From: Bradyrhizobium erythrophlei
GTDB lineage: Bacteria; Pseudomonadota; Alphaproteobacteria; Rhizobiales; Xanthobacteraceae
DNA length: 64,000 bases
NCBI RefSeq assembly: GCF_900142985.1
Contig: NZ_LT670849.1
Span: forward strand, 1 to 64,000
Direction of reading: 5' to 3'
The notes under the pieces were generated by a model that saw only the letters and a program-made list of their open reading frames with translations, ran no database searches and was not told the DNA's origin. A program made the position numbers and the translations under genes. This document shows positions 1 through 9,293 of the stretch, piece by piece; positions within the stretch are counted from its first letter, which is position 1; each line of letters opens with the position of its first letter.

Positions 1-99
1 TTCAGCATCACATCTTCATCATCGAGACGTTTGCGGAACTTCAAGGCGCGAAGCCACTCGAATCTCGATGTGCAGCCGGCAAATAAAAAGCTGCGGGAT

Positions 100-1503
100 T
101 CAATTAAATTTTCGAAAAACCGGCTTAACTGGACGTCCGACAAGGTATTTCTCGACACCATCTTCGAGTGCTTTCCGGTAAACCCGCAGTGCTTCCCCTA
201 CTCCATCAATGGTTCGATCAATATCAGTATCGGCATGGGAAAAGCTAACCACCAACGAGGGCATCAGCAATCCTCGCCGAATGGTTTCCTGAAGAAAGAG
301 CGATCGAAACGCCTGCGATGGCCTCCTCGATTGGTCATACGTCGCGTAAATCAGATTAGAAGGCCTTCCCAGCACCTCGAAATACCCGTTAAGGCCAAGC
401 GACTCGATGGCCCGATTGATACCAGTACGCAACTTCTCACCCTGAGTGCAGAGGTAGTCAATGACCCCGTTATCCCGATAAATTTGCATGGTCTTAATTG
501 CAGCCGCAAGCGAGTGGTTCTCGGCTCCGTGGGTCGTGGAAAGCAAAAATACACGCTCCTTATCGTGATGCAGACCTCCGAGCTCCATTATTTCCTTTCG
601 ACCTGCCAACGCAGAAACCGCGAATCCATTTCCCATGCCCTTACCGAAGGTGGATAGATCGGGCTGGATTCCATAGACCTTTTGCGCACCACCAATATGC
701 CATCGGAAGCCCGTAATCATTTCGTCGAGAACAAATATCGCTCCTTCCTTTCTGCACAGGGTTTGAACCGAACGAAGAAAATTAGATTCGGGTTCGATCG
801 CCGTGGCTGCTTCCATAATAACGCAAGCAATCCTTCCAGGATTCTGCTCGAACAATAGCCGCAGGCTGTCGATATCATTGTAGCGAAACTGTAGGGTCAG
901 AGCTTGAACAACCGTTGGAATTCCCGCTGACATCGGGGTGTTTCCGACGAACCAGTCGTCGACAGAAAAAAAGGGGTGATCCGCACATCGGGCAATCAGA
1001 TCACGACCTGTGTAGGCCCGCGACAGCCGAACAGCCGCAGTAGTCGCGTCGGATCCGTCTTTTGCGAATTTGATCATGTCCGAACCTTCAACGAGGTTTA
1101 GAAATTCCTCGGCGCAATCAAGTTCGATTGTGGCAGGGCGGGTGAAATTGCTCCCGAGCACCATCTGACGATAAGCAGCCTCAATCACTGGCTGGTAGCC
1201 GTGACCGAGAGTTACAGCGCGCAGTCCCATACCGTATTCGATGAACTCGTTGTCGTCGACGTCCCATACGTGACAACCCTGCCCCCGCGTTAAGAAGCCG
1301 GGTGCCAGGACTGGATACTGATCGTCGCCTTTCGCATAGGTGTGCGCTCCGCCCGGAATAAGCGAATGGGCTTGCTTCTGCATTCGAGCGGAGGTTTCGA
1401 AGTTCAGCTTTCGGTCTTGATTACCTGATGATACCAAGGAAGCATCCTCGTCAATTTCGCCTAAACAGAACTGGTGACGCGAGTTTACATCGCCCTGCTG
1501 CAC
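100..1503 (-). CDS. Class III aminotransferase, glutamate-1-semialdehyde aminomutase-like
   Basis: PLP-dependent fold-type I enzyme of the glutamate-1-semialdehyde aminomutase / class III aminotransferase family, 467 aa. The phosphate-binding segment KDGSDATTAAVRLSR is near residues 148-162, LDEMITGFR (pyridine-nitrogen Asp260) follows, and the Schiff-base lysine is K288 in STFGKGMGNGF. GSA-like enzymes in polysaccharide loci probably aminate a sugar or small acyl precursor rather than make heme, and the location at the edge of a glycan locus favours that here, but the substrate is not visible. The start used is GTG; family similarity only begins near residue 40 (SARMQKQAHSLIPGGAH), so the true start may be downstream. 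No close partner lies upstream; the divergent side is a 500-bp gap. Confidence 0.85.
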   Translation of the reverse strand: MQQGDVNSRHQFCLGEIDEDASLVSSGNQDRKLNFETSARMQKQAHSLIPGGAHTYAKGDDQYPVLAPGFLTRGQGCHVWDVDDNEFIEYGMGLRAVTLGHGYQPVIEAAYRQMVLGSNFTRPATIELDCAEEFLNLVEGSDMIKFAKDGSDATTAAVRLSRAYTGRDLIARCADHPFFSVDDWFVGNTPMSAGIPTVVQALTLQFRYNDIDSLRLLFEQNPGRIACVIMEAATAIEPESNFLRSVQTLCRKEGAIFVLDEMITGFRWHIGGAQKVYGIQPDLSTFGKGMGNGFAVSALAGRKEIMELGGLHHDKERVFLLSTTHGAENHSLAAAIKTMQIYRDNGVIDYLCTQGEKLRTGINRAIESLGLNGYFEVLGRPSNLIYATYDQSRRPSQAFRSLFLQETIRRGLLMPSLVVSFSHADTDIDRTIDGVGEALRVYRKALEDGVEKYLVGRPVKPVFRKFN

Positions 1504-2002
1504 AAACCCCGTCTAGATACCTCAATTTCCATCAAGGGTAATACTAGAGCGCAAAATATCAGGTGATGGCACCAACCTTGGGTTTGACAAGTGTTCCAAA
1601 GGCTTCCACACCTCTTTGTGGCAATTGTCACAGACATAAAATCAGCAGTCAAATCAAGCTAGTATATGGCAAGACGGACCAGCCTGATCAATCCCCGTCG
1701 TTAACCGACAGAATTAACTTGCGACGAGGCTAAGTGCGTTGCTCCTCTGTACTAGTTGCGCTAGCCATCCACCGCTACAAACATATTTTAATTACGGGCA
1801 TGCCCGCGAAAGCGTAACTTGGTAATTAGACCTTGAAACTACTTCGGAGATGGATGGAAATAATTAACAAATAATGCTGGATCAAGCATGCCGTGGTCAG
1901 AGTCAGGGCTTTGTTTAAAATCTGATTGACAATGCTGCCATTTTGGTTCGATTCAGAGGCAGGAGGAAGGTCACCAGCGTGGAATCGAAGTCGCAAACTT
2001 AG
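1504..2002. other. Intergenic gap
   Basis: About 500 bp between the divergent aminotransferase and the remnant that precedes the DUF4038 gene. AT-richer than the flanking genes. I see no coding frame, RNA gene or convincing repeat; promoters for the aminotransferase are presumably here. Confidence 0.4.
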
Positions 2003-2122
2003 GTGGACGTGACCTACAACCCAACAGGGGGTGGTCTGAAGAACATCAGCCGTAATGGCCTGTGCATCAATTCGACTGGCACGGGCCGGGTGGATGTCGA
2101 CATCCAGTACACGCGATTCTGA
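2003..2122 (+). pseudogene. 3' remnant of an unidentified beta-rich protein gene
   Basis: An open frame of 39 codons follows a TAG at 2000-2002 and ends in TGA at 2120-2122. It reads like a protein C terminus (VDVTYNPTGGG, then NGLCINSTGTG, ending QYTRF) with the Asn/Gly/Thr-rich character of an extracellular beta-helix or beta-sandwich protein. It has no start codon or upstream continuation, so it is probably the tail of a deleted gene. It ends 17 bp before the DUF4038 gene, so it may once have been the upstream gene of the same operon. Family unknown. Confidence 0.35.
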
Positions 2123-2139
2123 ATCAGCGGTGAGCGCAA

Positions 2140-3561
2140 ATGCTTACAAGACGAAGATTGATTGGCGCGGCTATGGGTTCGCTGGTTCTGCCAAGAAGAG
2201 CCTCCGCAGAACACTCATTTTCTGCGGCAGTAACTCCCGCCGTCACGCAAGGTTTTCCCGTTGCACTGGACGCGACCAAGACATTCTTTGTAGATCAGAA
2301 CGGCGAACCCTGTTTCGGATCAGGTGAATCACCGCAACTCATCGTCGAAGCGCTCTCCAACAGCGACACACTACTCTATCTGAACGATCGGGCTTCGCGT
2401 GGCATCAATCTGCTATGGATGATCGTCGCCGATAACAAAGACGGAAATAACCCGCCCCTTGACTCCAATGGGGATGCGCCTTTCAGCGGAGCAGACTTCA
2501 CTAACTTCAATGAGCCTTATTGGCAGCACGTCGATTTCGTAGTGCAACAGTGTCTCGCTCGCGACATGACGATTTTGTTCATGCCTTTTTTTGTCGGGAT
2601 CACGTCCGCAGAGGGCTACCACGATAGTCTATTGGCCGCTAGTACGGCGCGATTGCAAGGATACGCCGATTTCATCTCAACGCGTTACGCAGCATACCCA
2701 AACATCATCTGGACATTGGGCGGTGACGCTGATTGTCAGAACGCAACAATTTACTCGCAGATTGATATTTTTGCCCGCCGGTTGAAGGCGAACGATTCTA
2801 ATCGCCTCATCACGATGGAATGCTTCAATTCGGCCGGCGGGACAGGTGGTCGCGTCTCAAGCACGGCGGGTACGAAAGTTGGCCTCGGTTCCGTTCCGTC
2901 ATGGCTCGATATCAACTGGGTCTATACGCTAGCGCCTAATGCGATTGCGGATGCCCAGAGGGCCTATGACGCAGGGCTGCCTTGCATGTTGGGCGAGGAC
3001 AATTATGAGCTGGAAAATCTCGGCAATGGTCTAACGACGCAATTGCAACTAAGAACGGAAGATTATGGATCTGTTCTCGGCGGCTGTGTTCTTGGAAAGC
3101 TTTTGGGGACCGGCGAATGGGCCTTCAATCAGGCCAGCACTGGCTTTGCGGTTTCAAGCCCTTCGTGGCAATCGCAGCTTAATTCACAGGGGATACAAAC
3201 CCATCAACTAGCTGCAAAACTCTTTAGATCAAGGGCATTTCATAAGCTTAGGCCGGACACTTCTAATGTTGTGATGACATCGGGGGCATCACGTGGCGCA
3301 GTTTGCGCGCGAACGAGCGATGGGCAGACCGTCATTGCCTATCTACCAAACGGTAATGAAACGGTCACGATCGATATGACGAAGATTACGGACACTGGCA
3401 GTCAGGCGAATTGCAATTGGTACAATCCACAGACCGGCGCAGTCACTAATATCGGGACGTTCTCAACTTCAGGGACGAGGAAATTCACGTCTCCGGATTC
3501 GAATGATTGGGTTTTGGTCGCGGACTCCGAGGCCGCTGGCTTGAGGGCCCCGGGCTCTTAA
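2140..3561 (+). CDS. DUF4038 (apiosidase-like) glycoside hydrolase, exported
   Basis: 473 aa. Residues 1-24 form a twin-arginine-type signal (MLTRRRLIGAA then a short hydrophobic stretch and ASA), so export by Tat is likely. The rest matches the DUF4038 / GH140-like TIM-barrel family: the strand end TLGGDAD (Asp196) and MLGEDNYE (Glu286) sit where the family carries its catalytic acids, and SWLDINWVY (255-262) is a family block. The last 100 residues look like the collagen-binding-like beta domain that usually follows DUF4038. A secreted glycosidase in a glycan locus probably trims or edits the product; the linkage cut is unknown. A decayed homologue lies on the minus strand at 9027-9293. Confidence 0.8.
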   Translation: MLTRRRLIGAAMGSLVLPRRASAEHSFSAAVTPAVTQGFPVALDATKTFFVDQNGEPCFGSGESPQLIVEALSNSDTLLYLNDRASRGINLLWMIVADNKDGNNPPLDSNGDAPFSGADFTNFNEPYWQHVDFVVQQCLARDMTILFMPFFVGITSAEGYHDSLLAASTARLQGYADFISTRYAAYPNIIWTLGGDADCQNATIYSQIDIFARRLKANDSNRLITMECFNSAGGTGGRVSSTAGTKVGLGSVPSWLDINWVYTLAPNAIADAQRAYDAGLPCMLGEDNYELENLGNGLTTQLQLRTEDYGSVLGGCVLGKLLGTGEWAFNQASTGFAVSSPSWQSQLNSQGIQTHQLAAKLFRSRAFHKLRPDTSNVVMTSGASRGAVCARTSDGQTVIAYLPNGNETVTIDMTKITDTGSQANCNWYNPQTGAVTNIGTFSTSGTRKFTSPDSNDWVLVADSEAAGLRAPGS

Positions 3562-4145
3562 GTAATATGTGGCTTTGCAAGAATGGCTGTCCCGACGCGG
3601 TCCGGCCAGACTGCGGGAATGATCCCGGTCGGCCCGCAGAACTCATCAACGGCCATACGCGATCCCTTGTAATGCTCGCTTAAATAATCGTGCACCAGGA
3701 TGAGCCCGCCCGGCACCATGCGTGGCCAGAACAACTCGAGGCCGGCCTTGATCGGCGCGTAAAGATCAGCATCGAGCATGACAAAGGACCAGCGGCGATC
3801 CTCAAGGCCTGAGAAGGTCTCGGGGAAAAATCCCTTGCATAAGACGAGCCGGTCCGGAGTCGAAGCACCGCAAATGTTCCTTCGCACTAGGTCGATTGAT
3901 GTGTCGCCGAAATGGCCGATAGTATTGCTGGCGCCGACCTTTGAGGCATCGATGGCAACATCTGCGGCGTCAAAGCCCTCGAACGTGTCGACGCAATAGA
4001 AGTGCGTCTCATCAGCCATGCGGGAATAGATGATGCGGCCATAGTTTCCGCGGTAGGTGCCGACTTCGGCATAGTCCCCGGTACGCAGCGTCTTGACGGA
4101 ATCGAGTAAAAGATGGGCTTGAAGCACCCGGTTGCCATCGCGCAC
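3558..4145 (-). CDS. TylF/MycF-family O-methyltransferase, start uncertain
   Basis: 195 aa matching the macrocin O-methyltransferase (TylF) family: the SAM-binding motif AEVGTYRGNYG is near residue 26, CVDTFEGFD follows the second strand, and LDADLYAP plus VHDYLSEHYKG are the metal/substrate-binding blocks. It likely methylates a sugar hydroxyl. The frame overlaps the DUF4038 gene's end tail-to-tail by 4 bp. The start given is GTG at 4143-4145. The same frame stays open to a TAA near 4211 and reads plausibly upstream (DYHRLHDWPD) but has no ATG/GTG/TTG there, so the gene may be 5'-truncated or translated from a weak start. Family members are typically longer at the N terminus. Confidence 0.7.
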   Translation of the reverse strand: MRDGNRVLQAHLLLDSVKTLRTGDYAEVGTYRGNYGRIIYSRMADETHFYCVDTFEGFDAADVAIDASKVGASNTIGHFGDTSIDLVRRNICGASTPDRLVLCKGFFPETFSGLEDRRWSFVMLDADLYAPIKAGLELFWPRMVPGGLILVHDYLSEHYKGSRMAVDEFCGPTGIIPAVWPDRVGTAILAKPHIT

Positions 4146-4432
4146 ATCCGGCCAGTCGTGAAGTCGATGGTAGTCGCGCGCATCCGAGCACAGCGACTTA
4201 GGATCTGCTTAAACGGGCATCACCTGGATGTAGAAATGATCGCGGGGCAAGATCGCTTCGCTGGCGCGTAAGCGCACGGTTCGGATTTTTCTACCTAATT
4301 GCAATCTAGATCGAATGCCACGCAGCACTTTACGAACTCCTCCATGTGGAAACGAAACAATCGAGGCTATGGCAAAGGCGATAGGCATTCAATGAAGACG
4401 CGGGTCGCAATCTTGTCCAGCACAACCTAGGT

Positions 4433-4673
4433 CCGGACAGCGGTGGTTCTCAATCTAGCACAGTAGCTCTGACCGGCTCCGTGGTTGCAAGCGGCAATCT
4501 CGTTGTTGGCGCTGATCAATTTGACACTTCTGCTGGGTCCGGTGGCGCTGGTAAGATTCACTGATGACAGGGGTAACACCTACAATATCGCTGACAATGT
4601 CAACGACCTTGCTCACAATCAGGCTCAAGCTACAATCGCAGCATCAAAGGAACGGTATAGTAGAAGGCGGTAA
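4433..4673 (+). pseudogene. Frameshifted fragment of a surface beta-domain protein
   Basis: Two adjacent frames make one sensible protein segment: the first gives VALTGSVVASGNLVVGADQF and runs to GGAGKIH-stop near 4563; the second, shifted, continues FTDDRGNTYNIADNVNDL to the TAA at 4671-4673. The pattern (SGNLVVG, then DDRGNTY) is the repeat style of Ig-like/BACON-type domains of secreted surface proteins. No start, no full-length frame. I infer a decayed gene fragment; the parent family is not certain. Confidence 0.35.
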
Positions 4674-4851
4674 GAGCCGCCGGAAGAAATAACTCGGTTT
4701 GGTGGAACTGAAATTCATTCAAGTCGACGACATATTGGTCGGCCTCCCTTCACTATCGGCAACCAGCGACCGGCAGGATGTGCCGAATTGCGCATTCGAG
4801 TAGCCTGCGAAGGCAATTTGCCGTCCCTCCTGGGCCTTTGATAAAACCGGA

Positions 4852-5505
4852 CTAAACTACAATCTTTCTCGCATGGAAAGCCTCGGCGAATCCTTCCGGA
4901 GCGTTACAACCAATGCCGCGCAACCGGGCCAAGCCCTCGAACGTCTCTTTTGTGAACCAGGCTCGCCCGTGTTGAGTACGAAAATGCGCTAGAATAAGAT
5001 CGATCTTGCGGCCGAGCAAAGCCTTCGTTAGCGGCGCGAAGAAGTTCGGATTCCCAAGATCCCCATCGTATTTCGGGATTTCGTATTCGAGAATCATGTG
5101 GTTACGAAACGTGTTGTAGGCGAGCTCGGAGAGAATTCGATGATCCTGATGGGCATCTTCCATCCGATGCGTTAGTACCACGGATGGATCGAAGTCGCGC
5201 TTCAGTGCCTCGAATACATCTTTGATCTCCGCTCCCTGAAAGGGAAAATAACCATCCCTGAAATTAAGAACTTCAACCTGACTGGCTTTTATGTTCTTCA
5301 GGAAGGCGGCTGCGCTCTCGCGTGCTTCAACAGCTCTTTCGCCGCTGCCGCTGAACACGATCCATCGGATTGATAGATTAGGGGTTTCGTTGATCAGACG
5401 AAGAATGAACCCCCCGCAGCCAATTTCGATATCGTCAGAGTGCGCGCCCAGACAGAGAAGATTAAATGTCGTCGACTTTCGGCGCGAGAAATCAAGATGA
5501 AGCAT
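4852..5505 (-). CDS. PIG-L/LmbE-family deacetylase
   Basis: 217 aa zinc-dependent deacetylase of the LmbE/PIG-L family, which removes N-acetyl groups from GlcNAc-type or related substrates. The metal motif is AHSDDIEIGCGG (residues 21-32; His22, Asp24, Asp25), with Ser in place of the usual Pro of AHPDD, and the second metal His lies in EDAHQDHRIL. It begins 9 bp downstream of the methyltransferase stop and is the last gene of the minus-strand operon 8957-4852. Together with the sugar C-methyltransferase and pyruvyl transferase it probably tailors a glycan building block. Deacetylation of an N-acetylated sugar is inferred; a role on a lipid-linked intermediate is equally possible. Confidence 0.85.
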   Translation of the reverse strand: MLHLDFSRRKSTTFNLLCLGAHSDDIEIGCGGFILRLINETPNLSIRWIVFSGSGERAVEARESAAAFLKNIKASQVEVLNFRDGYFPFQGAEIKDVFEALKRDFDPSVVLTHRMEDAHQDHRILSELAYNTFRNHMILEYEIPKYDGDLGNPNFFAPLTKALLGRKIDLILAHFRTQHGRAWFTKETFEGLARLRGIGCNAPEGFAEAFHARKIVV

Positions 5506-5514
5506 ACGGGGCTC

Positions 5515-6756
5515 CTAGAATACCGTGACTTCAGGGATTGGCACCACAAACTTAGCACCCCAGTCTCGGACATAGCCCAGCTGACCTGCAATTTCCTCTC
5601 GCAAATTCCAGGGCAATATCATCACATAATCTGGCCTGGTAGCCGCGATCTTGTCGGGCGCGTAAATCGGAATCCGCGTCCCCGGCAAGTACATGCCCTG
5701 CTTATACGGATTTCGGTCAACCGTGTAATCGATGAAATCAGTGCGTACCCCGCAATAGTTAAGTAGCGTGTTGCCTTTGCCGGGTGCACCATAGCCAGCG
5801 ATCGACTTGCCAGCGTTCTTCGCTTCGATCAAGAAGGTCAAGATCTTCCGCTTGGTATCGCGAACCTGATGCGCAAAACGAGCGTACGCATCAACACGAT
5901 CAAGACCAGCTTCGCGCTCTTGCTGGATTATGCGGGAAACAGAACTTTGCGTTGGATACTTCGCACTATCTGCACGGCACGCATACAGGCGTAGCGAGCC
6001 GCCATGCGTCCATAACTCCTCGATGTCGAAAATCCGTAATCCATGCGCCTCGAAAATCTTCCGGACTGTAAGTGCCGAGAAGTAAGAAAAATGCTCATGG
6101 TAAATCTGATCAAACTGATTTCCTAAAATGGTTCTCAGCAGGTGTGGAAATTCAACTGTGCACACTCCATCAGGCTCTAAAAGAATACCTATACCTTCGA
6201 CGAAGGAATTGAGTTCAGGTACCTGTGCCATCACATTGTTCGCAACAATCAGATCTGCTTTCGTCCCCGCGCCTGCCAGTTCCCTTGCCACGCCGGCGCC
6301 GAAAAATCTGGTTAACGTTTCCACTCCTCGCTGGCGTGCCGCAGCAGCTACGTTGATTGCAGGCTCAACGCCCAGAACCGAAATTCCCTTTTTCACAAAA
6401 TACTGAAGTAAATAACCGTCGTTACTGCCGATTTCGACCACTTTGCTTGCACGACCGAGGCACAGCTTTTCAGCGATCATTTCCACATAGCGCTCTGCAT
6501 GCTTCAGCCACGCGTCTGAAAACCCTGAAAAGTAGGCGTATTCGGAGAAAATCTCTTCCGGAGCGACATACTCCTCCAATTGGACCAGGAAGCAGGACCC
6601 ACATACGAAAGCCGCAAGGGGATAGAAGCGCTCCGCTATGTTGAGACGATCTTCCGGGACAAAGCTCTCACAAAGCGGGGACATGCCGAGATCGACAAAG
6701 TCAAAGAGTGAGCCACCGCAGAAACGGCAACTTTTGCAACCGCCAACCTTGTTCAA
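5515..6756 (-). CDS. Sugar C-methyltransferase (TylCIII/NovU-like)
   Basis: 413 aa with the three-part build of the sugar C-methyltransferases: an N-terminal zinc-binding region (CKSCRFCGG at residues 7-15, paired with VCGSC near 51), a Rossmann SAM domain (VVEIGSNDGYLLQYF near 107), and a C-terminal domain with GYGAPGKGNTLLNY near 310. Characterised members (TylCIII, NovU) methylate a carbon of NDP-4-keto-deoxysugars to give branched sugars. The start overlaps the stop of the upstream pyruvyl transferase by 4 bp (ATGA), so they are translationally coupled. The sugar-nucleotide genes at 15.4-19.2 kb could supply its substrate, but no 4,6-dehydratase is in the window. Confidence 0.88.
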   Translation of the reverse strand: MNKVGGCKSCRFCGGSLFDFVDLGMSPLCESFVPEDRLNIAERFYPLAAFVCGSCFLVQLEEYVAPEEIFSEYAYFSGFSDAWLKHAERYVEMIAEKLCLGRASKVVEIGSNDGYLLQYFVKKGISVLGVEPAINVAAAARQRGVETLTRFFGAGVARELAGAGTKADLIVANNVMAQVPELNSFVEGIGILLEPDGVCTVEFPHLLRTILGNQFDQIYHEHFSYFSALTVRKIFEAHGLRIFDIEELWTHGGSLRLYACRADSAKYPTQSSVSRIIQQEREAGLDRVDAYARFAHQVRDTKRKILTFLIEAKNAGKSIAGYGAPGKGNTLLNYCGVRTDFIDYTVDRNPYKQGMYLPGTRIPIYAPDKIAATRPDYVMILPWNLREEIAGQLGYVRDWGAKFVVPIPEVTVF

Positions 6757-7964
6757 AGTAAGTTCTCCAGAAGATATGCCTCTTGTCTCTCTAGGCGCCT
6801 TCGAAATTCCGGCATTGCGTTACGAATTCTGTCGCTGAACTGATCTCGTCCGTGGAAAACCTCTTCAAATTGCGCAATCAGACGCTCTGCATCGAACTCC
6901 TCAATAGTCTGACAAAAAGCGCCAAGGCCTACTTCCGCAAGCAACACACTATTTTTATCGGCGTATCCAACCGAAATGGCCGATCTTCCCATCATTAGTG
7001 CGGCCACGATGTTATGAAATCTCGTTGCAACGATTAGCTCAGTTTCCCCTATCTGGTACATGAGATCCTCCAGGGAATGGGCCGGCTCCGCAAGCAGAAG
7101 CGCAGCAGCCCGAGAACCACATTGCAAGGTTACTCGCTGCACCACTTCGTCGAAGCTTTGCTTATCGGACAACTCTCCCAAAAGAAGGCGCACGCGGTAG
7201 CCATGTTCAAGCAACCAGCAAATGAATTGCGTCAGTCCACCAACATATGTCTCGTGAATTTGCGACCGGCGCTTTGAGCCGGAATCCCAGCCGTAGTAGT
7301 CCATGACGCCAACGCCGATCACCGGTGATCTGCCGTTTTGTATCCCGCTGTGCGGAGAATTGGGAGCGCGTAAATTGAATACGAGGTCTGGAAACACTAG
7401 ATCATCTTGCGTCAGAAGGCCTACCGTTCGCACGAAATTTTTAGAGATATCGTCGCGATACGATCGATAGATTGCCAGCCGCGCCGCAAGAACCATAAGC
7501 CACCGACTAACCGGATGATGTATCGGTCCTGCACCGACACTGACGAGTGCAAATGGACGTCTATTCAACTTCGCTGCAACGCTCCACTTGAAGAGATCAA
7601 AAGGCAGCCCTTGCCATCGCTCGCTAAAGTCATCCAAGATCCCGGTACCTGGAACGATGAACAAGTCGAATTTTCGCGCCAAATACAAAGCGCGCACAAA
7701 ATCCGTCAATCGGAGGGGCAGACCGGCGAGCAAGCGGTTAACAATCGCAAACCACCAAATCTCAGGAAGTGCCAACTTGATTGGTATCGCCGGCACGTCG
7801 TGTTCTGCCCGAGCGCGGTCAGGGCCATAACAAACGCAGGTCACCTTGGTATGCGGTCGGGCGCGACGGATAAAATCAAGCATCGCCTTCAACGACGCTT
7901 CATTCCCTAGGTTGTTTGACCCGAAATTTCCGAAAAGAGCAATATGCTTGGGTCTAGTACGCAT
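6753..7964 (-). CDS. Polysaccharide pyruvyl transferase family protein
   Basis: 403 aa of the polysaccharide pyruvyl-transferase family (PS_pyruv_trans). The N-terminal nucleotide-fold start ALFGNFGSNNLGNEAS, FIVPGTGILDD near residue 103, VSVGAGP near 141 and the C-terminal TRFHNIVAALMMGR are the conserved blocks. The family transfers pyruvate from phosphoenolpyruvate to sugars as ketals, adding negative charge to exopolysaccharide. It is the second gene of the minus-strand operon, 69 bp after the 2OG oxygenase and overlapping the C-methyltransferase start by 4 bp. Some members of this family have other activities, so ketal pyruvylation is family-level inference. Confidence 0.85.
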   Translation of the reverse strand: MRTRPKHIALFGNFGSNNLGNEASLKAMLDFIRRARPHTKVTCVCYGPDRARAEHDVPAIPIKLALPEIWWFAIVNRLLAGLPLRLTDFVRALYLARKFDLFIVPGTGILDDFSERWQGLPFDLFKWSVAAKLNRRPFALVSVGAGPIHHPVSRWLMVLAARLAIYRSYRDDISKNFVRTVGLLTQDDLVFPDLVFNLRAPNSPHSGIQNGRSPVIGVGVMDYYGWDSGSKRRSQIHETYVGGLTQFICWLLEHGYRVRLLLGELSDKQSFDEVVQRVTLQCGSRAAALLLAEPAHSLEDLMYQIGETELIVATRFHNIVAALMMGRSAISVGYADKNSVLLAEVGLGAFCQTIEEFDAERLIAQFEEVFHGRDQFSDRIRNAMPEFRRRLERQEAYLLENLL

Positions 7965-8033
7965 GAATCAGCACAAAGCTCACCTATACCTCGTCCCGAC
8001 GCCCACGTTCTTTTGGCCTGCGTATGCTCGACC

Positions 8034-8957
8034 TTAAGAACCTTCGGAATATATCAGCTCGCCGCGAGTCTCGGTCCCGTCATTATACATTTCAATAATT
8101 TCGTCAGGTACTCGCGACAAATCAGTACCACGGAGATAATCGCGCATCGTGGTCCCAGTACAAGCTGAATCAATGTTTGGCGCGCCTCGTTTCATGGCGG
8201 CGTCGTCCAGATGAATTGTTCGAAAGTCGATGCTGAAACGAGTCACGCCCGATGTATTGGGCACGCTCGAATGCATTTGCGCTCCCGAAAACAGAATGAC
8301 ACCACCCACGGGGCAAATCAGTCGAATCTGAGGTTCAAGCTCCAGTCGCTCGGTTGCACGTGGCAAAGGCCGCGGGTCTTCCTTGATGAGCTTTGCAACG
8401 TTTTCGCCGCGATGAAGCTTGTTCCACGAATAGTAGTTGTATTCTGCCGAGCTATTTTTGACTGGTCGAGACCAATACTGCGGGTGAAAGGCCATCGCGT
8501 TGTCTGACTCAATCTCATAAATGGGCAACCACCAGTTAATCTGGCAGCTAGGAGCGGAGTACCAAGTGTCGCGATGCGGATGCCACGCAAAAGCAATGCC
8601 AGTCGTGAGATAGTTATTGGTAGTCGAACTGCGCATTCTCGGTACATCAAAGTACGTTTTGTCGAGGTCGCAGCCAAGATCCTCCAAAATATCTCTTAAG
8701 TGACGCTTCGATTCTGGGTGATGGATAAATGCTGGTTTCAATTTACCAAGAAGGGATGCGTAGCGTTCTACCTCCATGTGCTTCTGCGCTATTCTCGGAT
8801 CCAGTCCTCCGAACGCATCCTCGATCATGGATTTAGCGAAGCTGACAAAGGCCGCGATGCTGGCCCGTGCTGAGTAGACAAAGAGCTGCCCATCGTAGAG
8901 CCGCTGGCGCCGAACATCATCGGACATATCAAAATCGTAGTAGATTGTGTTATTCAT
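8034..8957 (-). CDS. PhyH-type 2-oxoglutarate/Fe(II) dioxygenase
   Basis: 307 aa from the ATG at 8955-8957, chosen because a GAGGTGGGG ribosome-binding site lies 3 bp upstream and similarity to the family starts there; an upstream in-frame start would add 10 residues. The iron ligands are visible: His-x-Asp in WHPHRDTW (residues 128 and 130) and the distal His in GAQMHSSVPN (229), followed by the 2-oxoglutarate-binding Arg in VTRFSIDFR. The family hydroxylates small molecules, lipids or sugars. As first gene of the operon with the pyruvyl transferase and C-methyltransferase, it probably oxidises a glycan precursor or an acyl substituent. A second member is at 31556-32329. Confidence 0.78.
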   Translation of the reverse strand: MNNTIYYDFDMSDDVRRQRLYDGQLFVYSARASIAAFVSFAKSMIEDAFGGLDPRIAQKHMEVERYASLLGKLKPAFIHHPESKRHLRDILEDLGCDLDKTYFDVPRMRSSTTNNYLTTGIAFAWHPHRDTWYSAPSCQINWWLPIYEIESDNAMAFHPQYWSRPVKNSSAEYNYYSWNKLHRGENVAKLIKEDPRPLPRATERLELEPQIRLICPVGGVILFSGAQMHSSVPNTSGVTRFSIDFRTIHLDDAAMKRGAPNIDSACTGTTMRDYLRGTDLSRVPDEIIEMYNDGTETRGELIYSEGS

Positions 8958-9026
8958 GAACCCCACCTCGACGAGAAAAGGCTGCACATACTCGCTGCTA
9001 ATCTATAACGATTAAATAGGCAATTG

Positions 9027-9293
9027 TTAAATATTGCCGACACGGCCTCCACATTGCCCCCGTAACCTTACCGCGCGTAATCCAGCCGCCGTGATTGAAC
9101 GATCGAGCTGACGCCTGTCCTCGCCCAGCCAGCATGGCTCGCTTTTGCGAATAAAGCGCTGCGCGCCGACGCAAGTCGGTTGATAGACCCAATTGATGTC
9201 GAGCCATGGCTGTATCGACCCGTAGGCGACCATGTGGGCGTCAACGACGGAGTGCCGTTCGAGCAGCATGAGCTTCAGCCCAGCATCCTCCAT
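9027..9293 (-). pseudogene. Remnant of a second DUF4038 glycoside hydrolase gene
   Basis: The minus-strand frame contains GSIQPWLDINWVY and, 18 residues on, EPCWLGEDR. These align in order and spacing with GSVPSWLDINWVY and LPCMLGEDN of the intact DUF4038 protein at 2140-3561. Upstream and downstream similarity is lost and the reading frame breaks after the GED block. It is therefore a fragment of a diverged homologue (not a recent copy), with the N-terminal half and the C-terminal domain deleted. Confidence 0.7.

Noticed and set aside
100..657. Plus-strand frame opposite the aminotransferase 3' end
   Set aside because: It is a shadow of the aminotransferase frame, with no recognisable protein.
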